Origin: an uncultured Prevotellaceae bacterium
Lineage (GTDB): Bacteria > Bacteroidota > Bacteroidia > Bacteroidales > Bacteroidaceae
Direction: 5' to 3'
NCBI GenBank assembly: GCA_900316475.1
Contig: ONDA01000002.1
Coordinates: 1-64,000, forward strand
DNA: 64,000 bases
Under the pieces are notes generated by a model, which saw nothing but the letters and a program-made list of their open reading frames with translations, did not search any database and was not told the origin of the DNA. A program made the translations under genes and the position numbers. Positions 59,220-64,000 of this stretch are shown piece by piece. Positions within the stretch are counted from its first letter, which is position 1, and each line of letters begins with the position of its first letter.

Positions 59220-60494
59220 TTAGGCGGTTTCCCAGCCGAGCGTGCGGCGATAGAGCGTGCGGATCCAGCGACCCACCTTCTCCCAGGTTATCTGGTCTAC
59301 CTCGCGCTTGCCCTCTTCCTTGAGATACTGGAAGAGCGACTCGTTCATACAGATGCTGTAGATGGCATCGGCCAGGGCGTGGATGTCCCAGTAGTCTACC
59401 TTGATGCAGTTGTTGAGAATCTCGGCACAGCCAGACTGCTTGGAGATGATCGACGGCGTGCCGCACTGCATAGCCTCGAGGGGCGAGATGCCGAAGGGCT
59501 CACTGACCGACGGCATGACGTAGACGTCGGAAGCTTTCAGGCACTCATACACCTGCTTGCCGCGCATGAATCCGGGGAAGTGGAAACGGTCGGCTATGCC
59601 GCGCTCGGCGGCGAGGTGAATCATGGCGTCCATCATGTCGCCGGAGCCTGCCATGCAGAAGCGGACGTTGCGCGTGCGGTGGAGCACCATCGTGGCGGCC
59701 TCGACGAAGTATTCGGGGCCTTTCTGCATGGTGATACGTCCGAGGAACGTGACGATTTTCTCCTTGCCGGTGTGGTCGGGACGCGGGATGTCCTGATACT
59801 CCTGCGGCAGAGGATAGACGGCGTTGTGGACGGTGAAGCACTTACGCGGATCCTGGTGATACTGGTTGATGACCGTCTGGCGTGTCAGCTCCGACACACA
59901 CATGATGCAGTCGGCCCAGTCCATGCCGTTCTTCTCGATAGAGTAGACGGTGGGGTTCACCTTACCGCGAGAGCGGTCGAAGTCGGTGGCGTGAACGTGG
60001 ATGCACAGGGGCTTGCCGCTGACCTGCTTGGCATGGATGCCAGCGGGGAAGGTCAGCCAGTCGTGAGCATGAATGATGTCGAACTCCTCGGTGCGGGCCA
60101 CCTGGCCGGCGATGATCGAGTAGTTGTTGATTTCCTCATGCAGGTTGCCAGGATAGCCTCCGGCAAACTCCATAGCGCCCAAGTCGTTGACGTTCATATA
60201 GTTGAAGTCGGCATAGATGTGCTCGCGGAGCTTGAAATAGTAGTCGGGGTCCATGATGTTCCCTACCCTGCTCTTCACATAGTCGTAGTCGACGTCGCGG
60301 TAGGCAATGGGCACAGCATTCATAGCCACGATGCGGCAGGCGTGTTGGCTCTCGTCGCCAAAGGGATGCGGCAGGCAGAGCACGGTCTCGATGTCGCCCT
60401 GGGCCTTCAGACCCTCAGAAATGCCATAGTTTGCGGTGGCCAGTCCACCGAACACGTGAGGAGGATACTCCCATCCAAACATTAATACTTTCAT
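59220..60494 (-). CDS. GT4-type glycosyltransferase / glycogen synthase-like
   Basis: A 424-residue GT-B enzyme. The N-terminal domain has 'MKVLMFGWEYPPHVFGGLATANYGISEGL', the glycogen-synthase-type start, and 'FDIIHAHDWLTFPAGIHAKQVSGKP'. The C-terminal nucleotide-sugar site has 'VTFLGRITMQKGPEYFVEAATMVL' and 'VMPSVSEPFGISPLEAMQCGTPSIIS', with the E-x7-E motif. It lies between debranching enzyme and GH57 genes, the standard Bacteroidota glycogen operon, so it most likely makes the alpha-1,4-glucan chain. Its donor (UDP- or ADP-glucose) cannot be told. Confidence 0.92.
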   Translation of the reverse strand: MKVLMFGWEYPPHVFGGLATANYGISEGLKAQGDIETVLCLPHPFGDESQHACRIVAMNAVPIAYRDVDYDYVKSRVGNIMDPDYYFKLREHIYADFNYMNVNDLGAMEFAGGYPGNLHEEINNYSIIAGQVARTEEFDIIHAHDWLTFPAGIHAKQVSGKPLCIHVHATDFDRSRGKVNPTVYSIEKNGMDWADCIMCVSELTRQTVINQYHQDPRKCFTVHNAVYPLPQEYQDIPRPDHTGKEKIVTFLGRITMQKGPEYFVEAATMVLHRTRNVRFCMAGSGDMMDAMIHLAAERGIADRFHFPGFMRGKQVYECLKASDVYVMPSVSEPFGISPLEAMQCGTPSIISKQSGCAEILNNCIKVDYWDIHALADAIYSICMNESLFQYLKEEGKREVDQITWEKVGRWIRTLYRRTLGWETA

Positions 60495-60510
60495 ACAGCG
60501 TTCCTCCTAT

Positions 60511-62460
60511 TTACTTTTGATATGAATACTTCTCTAAGAGCTTCAGCGTGCGCAGGATTTCGGCCACGTTCATGGCGAAGGCCATAGCGCCGCGTCCGTG
60601 GAACGGCGGGTTGCCGTCGAAGAGCTCGGAGATGGTACCGATAGCGTGATAGTCAATCTCGTCCTCGTAGCCCACCATCTGCCGCTCGATGAACGACAGG
60701 CGTGAGCGCTTATAGAGTTTCAGGCAGGCCTCCATGTAGAAGCCGCCGAGCCACGGCCAGGCCGTTCCCTGGTGGTAGGCATAGTCGCGCTGTGTCTGCG
60801 GACCGACGTACATCGGGTTGTAGCCGCCACTCTTCGGCGACAGCGAGCGCAGGCCCTTCGGGGTGAGCAGTTCGCGCGTACATATATCTACTACGCTCTT
60901 CATCTGCTGCTGCGACAGCGGCGAGTAGTCTAAAGCGACGGCGAAAATCATGTTCGGACGCACCGACCAGTCCATGTTCGTACCGTCCACATAGTCAAGC
61001 AGATAGCCGTATTCGTTAACGAAAGTCTCGACAAACGACTGCTTGGCCAGCGCGGCACGCTGCTCCAGCGCGTCGGCCTTCTCCTGGTTACCCTGTTCGG
61101 CCAGCATGGCGGCACAGAACTTCAAGGCATTGTACCACAGGGCGTTGAACTCGACGATATAGCCCGAACGGGGCACGACGGGACGGCCGTTGGCCGTGGA
61201 GTTCATCCAGGTGACGGCCTTGTCGCGACCGTTGGAGTAAACGAGTCCGTTCTCGTCGAGACGGAGGTTGGGATGACCGCCGGCAATGATATAGTCGACA
61301 ATGTCGGCCACCAGCTTGCCATACAGGCGGTAGCCCTCGTCCTTGCCGACAAACTTGACGTACTGCTGCACAGACCAGATGGCCCACAGGGGCACGTCGG
61401 GCTGCTCTATCTCGTAAATCTTCACCGACAGCGGCTTTTCTTCCATAAAATCGCGCAGTCCCTTCTCGGCGGTCTTCATCACCAGCTCGAAGTAGTCGCG
61501 CTCGTCGATGGCCAGCGTCAGACCGGGCAGGGCGATGAACGTGTCGCGGGCACGGGCCTTGAACCAAGGATAACCGGCCAGCAGGTAGCGGTCGTCATTC
61601 TTCTGACGGTTATGGAACTGATGGGCGGCGGTGACCAGGATATGATAGAAGTTGTCGCGAGGGGCGCGCAGGGCCACCTCGTCGTCGAAGAGCTTCTTCA
61701 GACCCGCGGCCTTTGTCTGCGACGTAGAGGCGGCGAAGACAATAGACTCGCCCTTCTTGATGGGCATCTCGAAATAACCGGGCACGTAGAGATCCTCGTT
61801 GGAGGCGTAGCCACGCTCCTGCTCCTTCGGATACTCGATGCCGCGATACCAGTCGGGCATGAAGATGAACTCGTTCTTCTTAGAGAACTGCATATACAGG
61901 TCGGGATAGCCGGCATACATGCAGGTCTTGATACCATGGTCCACCTCGGTGTACTCGCGGCTGGCCGTCATGTTCTCATGGGTGAACTGGCGCACAGAGC
62001 GGAAAGCGAGGAAGGGACGGAAACGCAGCGTCGTGGCCGAATGGGCATCGACCAGCGTGTAGCGGATGAGGATGCGGTCCTCGTAGGCCTGGAAGATGAC
62101 TTCCTTCTTCAGGACGACACCGCCCACACGATAGGTGGTCGTCGGCACGAGACTGGCATCAAACTCACGAATGTACTTGTGTCCGTTAGGACTGAATGTG
62201 TTGCCCTGATACTTGTGGAGACCGAGGTTGAACTCCGCGCCATGCTGGATGACCGTACAGTCGAGCGACGACAACAACACATGGTTGTCGTCGTCCAGTT
62301 CGGGTACGGGAACGACCAGCAGACCGTGGTACTTACGGGTGTTACAATCGACGAGCGTCGACGAACTGTAAGCACCAGAACGGTTGGTACGGAGCAATTC
62401 ACGACGCAGACTCTCCTGAAGGTTAGTCATCACGGCTTTTTCGAATCGTAAATAACTCAT
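60511..62460 (-). CDS. Glycogen debranching enzyme (amylo-alpha-1,6-glucosidase, GH133 type)
   Basis: A 649-residue protein. The N-terminal domain ('LLRTNRSGAYSSSTLVDCNTRKYHGLLVV') and the C-terminal (alpha/alpha)6 domain ('YLLAGYPWFKARARDTFIALPGL', 'VTWMNSTANGRPVVPRSGYIVEFNALWYNALKF', 'YHQGTAWPWLGGFYMEACLK') are those of bacterial GDE proteins. In related enzymes the Trp-Met-(D/N) segment and the following Gly-Tyr-x-x-Glu carry the acid/base residues. It removes alpha-1,6 branches during glycogen turnover. It is the first gene of the operon, 16 bp before the glycosyltransferase. Confidence 0.93.
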   Translation of the reverse strand: MSYLRFEKAVMTNLQESLRRELLRTNRSGAYSSSTLVDCNTRKYHGLLVVPVPELDDDNHVLLSSLDCTVIQHGAEFNLGLHKYQGNTFSPNGHKYIREFDASLVPTTTYRVGGVVLKKEVIFQAYEDRILIRYTLVDAHSATTLRFRPFLAFRSVRQFTHENMTASREYTEVDHGIKTCMYAGYPDLYMQFSKKNEFIFMPDWYRGIEYPKEQERGYASNEDLYVPGYFEMPIKKGESIVFAASTSQTKAAGLKKLFDDEVALRAPRDNFYHILVTAAHQFHNRQKNDDRYLLAGYPWFKARARDTFIALPGLTLAIDERDYFELVMKTAEKGLRDFMEEKPLSVKIYEIEQPDVPLWAIWSVQQYVKFVGKDEGYRLYGKLVADIVDYIIAGGHPNLRLDENGLVYSNGRDKAVTWMNSTANGRPVVPRSGYIVEFNALWYNALKFCAAMLAEQGNQEKADALEQRAALAKQSFVETFVNEYGYLLDYVDGTNMDWSVRPNMIFAVALDYSPLSQQQMKSVVDICTRELLTPKGLRSLSPKSGGYNPMYVGPQTQRDYAYHQGTAWPWLGGFYMEACLKLYKRSRLSFIERQMVGYEDEIDYHAIGTISELFDGNPPFHGRGAMAFAMNVAEILRTLKLLEKYSYQK

Positions 62461-62509
62461 AGTTCCTATTTTAAGGTTGTAAATTTTATTGCTTTAGATT
62501 TTGATAGCC

Positions 62510-62540
62510 CAAAGGTAAGCATTTTTTGTCAGTACACAAA
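62510..62540 (-). promoter_or_regulatory. Sigma-ABfr promoter of the glycogen operon
   Basis: TTTG (62537-62540), 19 bases, then TACCTTTG (62510-62517) on the minus strand, 50 bp before the debranching enzyme ATG. In the rest of this divergent gap (62541-62673) I see only a weak TAATATTG for the rightward gene. Confidence 0.82.
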
Positions 62541-62673
62541 GGAATTAAGGATATTTAAGATATCTACAAAAAAATGAGAGGCAAATTAAACCATTTAACA
62601 GGGAAAAAGTCTATAATATTGGACGTGTATAAGTCATTTAGGAAAATATTACATCAATAACCCTAACCAACAC

Positions 62674-64000
62674 ATGCACCATCATAGATGCCTCCTGATA
62701 ATAGCGATACTGCTATCCAGCCTGACCCACGGCAGAGCCCAACAAGCGGCCCTGCAAGGCAGCGTCGTAGATGTTGAGACCAAGCTGCCAATGGCCAGGG
62801 CTACCCTACAACTCTATCGCCCCGGCAAGAAGGACACCACCTTCATAGCAGGAACACTGTCGAATGTCAAGGGAGCATTCACGTTCGGCAACGTGGCGGC
62901 CGGCAACTACCTGCTGAAGACGTCGTTCTTAGGCTACGAGACACAGACGAAGGCCGTCAGCGTGGTGGCCCGCCGCACAACGGCGGTAGGACAGATTGCC
63001 CTGAAGCCGGAAGCCGTCCTGCTGAAGGAGGCCGTGGTGACGGCCCAGCTGCCGAAGATGGTGGTGAAAGACGACACCGTCGTCTATAACGCCGATGCCT
63101 ACAGCGTGCCCGAAGGGTCGGTCATCGAGGCACTGGTAGAGGCACTGCCGGGTGCCAAGATTGACGACGACGGCAAGATTACCATCAACGGCAAGAACGT
63201 CAAGAAGTTCAAACTGGACGGCCGCGACTTCATGACGGGCAACAACGACGCTGTGATGAAGAACCTGCCGAGCTACGTCATCGACAAGGTGAAAGCCTAC
63301 GACGAGAAGAGCGACCTGAGCCGTATGACGGGCGTGGACGACGGCGAGGACGACTTCGTGCTGGAGTTCGTCACCAAGCGCAGCGCCCGCAACGGTCTGC
63401 AGGCCAACCCCGACATCGGCTACGGAACGGACAACCGCTACGGCATCCGTCTGACGGCCATGAAGCCCTTCGGTGCCGTGCGCTACACCTTCATGGGCAA
63501 TGCCAACAACGTGAACGGCCGCAACTTCACCGGACGAGGCGGACGAGGAAGAGGCAACAACCAGGGACAGCGCGAGACGAAAACGGGAGCACTCGACATC
63601 AGCTACGAAGACGGCAGGAAACTGAGAACCAGCGGACGTGTCACCTGGACACGCAACGACGCCGACAACTGGAACCGCAACGCCTCGGAGAACTTCGTCA
63701 ACACCCGTGGCGGCGCCTTCTCGAACAGCATCAGCCAAAGCTACTCGCGCAGCAACAGCTGGACGGGCAACATGAACCTGCAATGGACTATCGACTCGGT
63801 GACCAACCTGTCGTTCCGCCCCAATGCCAGCTTCTCGACGAACGACAGCCGCTCGGCATCGACGTCGGCCTCGTTCAACGCCAACCCCTACGACTACGTC
63901 AGCGACGCCCTGAGCATCGAAGGCCTGAAGACGATGGCAGACAGCAGCCTCATCGTCAACGACCGCCGCAACAAGTCGATGGGCGAAGGCAGCTCCAAGG
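62674..64000 (+). CDS. Outer-membrane beta-barrel protein with carboxypeptidase-regulatory-like domain (C-terminus missing)
   Basis: The frame opens at the ATG at 62674 and runs off the right edge (442 codons). Signal peptide MHHHRCLLIIAILLSSLTHG is followed by a carboxypeptidase-regulatory-like domain (~25-110, 'LQGSVVDVETKLPMARATLQLY', 'LLKTSFLGYETQTKAVSVV'). A plug-like segment comes next ('VVKDDTVVYNADAYSVPEGSVIEALVEALPGAKIDDDGKITINGK'), then the start of a barrel with a Gly/Arg-rich loop ('FTGRGGRGRGNNQGQRE'). This is the TonB-dependent-receptor-like OMP_b-brl_3 group found widely in Bacteroidota, not paired with SusD. Ligand unknown. Confidence 0.88.
   Translation, partial: MHHHRCLLIIAILLSSLTHGRAQQAALQGSVVDVETKLPMARATLQLYRPGKKDTTFIAGTLSNVKGAFTFGNVAAGNYLLKTSFLGYETQTKAVSVVARRTTAVGQIALKPEAVLLKEAVVTAQLPKMVVKDDTVVYNADAYSVPEGSVIEALVEALPGAKIDDDGKITINGKNVKKFKLDGRDFMTGNNDAVMKNLPSYVIDKVKAYDEKSDLSRMTGVDDGEDDFVLEFVTKRSARNGLQANPDIGYGTDNRYGIRLTAMKPFGAVRYTFMGNANNVNGRNFTGRGGRGRGNNQGQRETKTGALDISYEDGRKLRTSGRVTWTRNDADNWNRNASENFVNTRGGAFSNSISQSYSRSNSWTGNMNLQWTIDSVTNLSFRPNASFSTNDSRSASTSASFNANPYDYVSDALSIEGLKTMADSSLIVNDRRNKSMGEGSSK

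Noticed and set aside
59379-60485. 368-codon plus-strand open frame
   Set aside because: It mirrors the glycosyltransferase gene in a high-G+C region and its low-complexity V/G/D/H-rich translation is typical of an antisense shadow.
61273-62451. 392-codon plus-strand open frame
   Set aside because: Antisense to the debranching enzyme, which carries all expected motifs.
62929-63783. 284-codon minus-strand open frame at the right edge
   Set aside because: Antisense to the outer-membrane barrel gene with signal peptide and plug motifs on the plus strand.

Overview
The window comes from a Bacteroidota genome, most likely a Prevotella-type gut or rumen species. Three things point there: SusC/SusD pairs, promoters of the TTTG-N19/20-TAnnTTTG type (sigma-ABfr) in front of most transcription units, and secreted enzymes that end in a recurrent 'YNL.GQRV..GLYI.NGKK...K' tail. 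No rRNA, tRNA or CRISPR array was seen.

Region 1 (1-6.1 kb) is accessory DNA. It holds a left-edge secreted discoidin-like protein, a DUF3791/DUF3990 three-gene cassette, an antitoxin whose toxin is truncated, a ~330-bp non-coding element with terminal inverted repeats, an ADP-forming acyl-CoA ligase and a ParDE-like module. Region 2 (6.2-9.6 kb) has two phenylacetate-CoA ligase paralogues and a tandem-ACT protein, which together with the ligase suggest arylacetate/aromatic amino acid metabolism. A palindromic repeat pair and an endonuclease remnant lie between the two ligases.

Region 3 (9.9-16.3 kb) is the back end of what looks like a flexirubin/aryl-polyene type cluster: MMPL exporter, CrtI-like oxidoreductase, LolA-like carrier and a DUF5686 barrel. 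The MMPL gene is a deletion fusion that begins with the first ~37 codons of an acetyltransferase. Region 4 (16.4-23.0 kb) is a complete trpBEGDCFA operon behind an attenuator with a 19-residue leader peptide containing Trp-Trp-Trp.

Region 5 (23.1-48.4 kb) is a pectin utilisation locus: a GH28-GH105-third-domain multi-enzyme, two PL1 pectate lyases, a CE8 pectin methylesterase, two SusC/SusD pairs, a surface lipoprotein with a beta-helix-like C-terminus and two small exported proteins. SusC/D bind and import oligogalacturonides, lyases and esterase open the polymer, and GH28/GH105 finish it. No regulator gene is in the window.

Region 6 (48.4-57.8 kb) is accessory again: a GNAT-type toxin-antitoxin pair with a collapsed toxin, a Ser/Thr kinase remnant, a second inverted copy of the terminal-inverted-repeat element, an AAA ATPase behind three 33-bp-spaced direct repeats, a GH3 enzyme carrying a 7-bp tandem repeat, a two-gene unknown module, and a secreted protein whose signal peptide is put out of frame by a G9 tract. 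Region 7 (57.8-62.5 kb) is the glycogen operon (debranching enzyme, GT4 glycosyltransferase, GH57). The window ends inside an outer-membrane beta-barrel gene.
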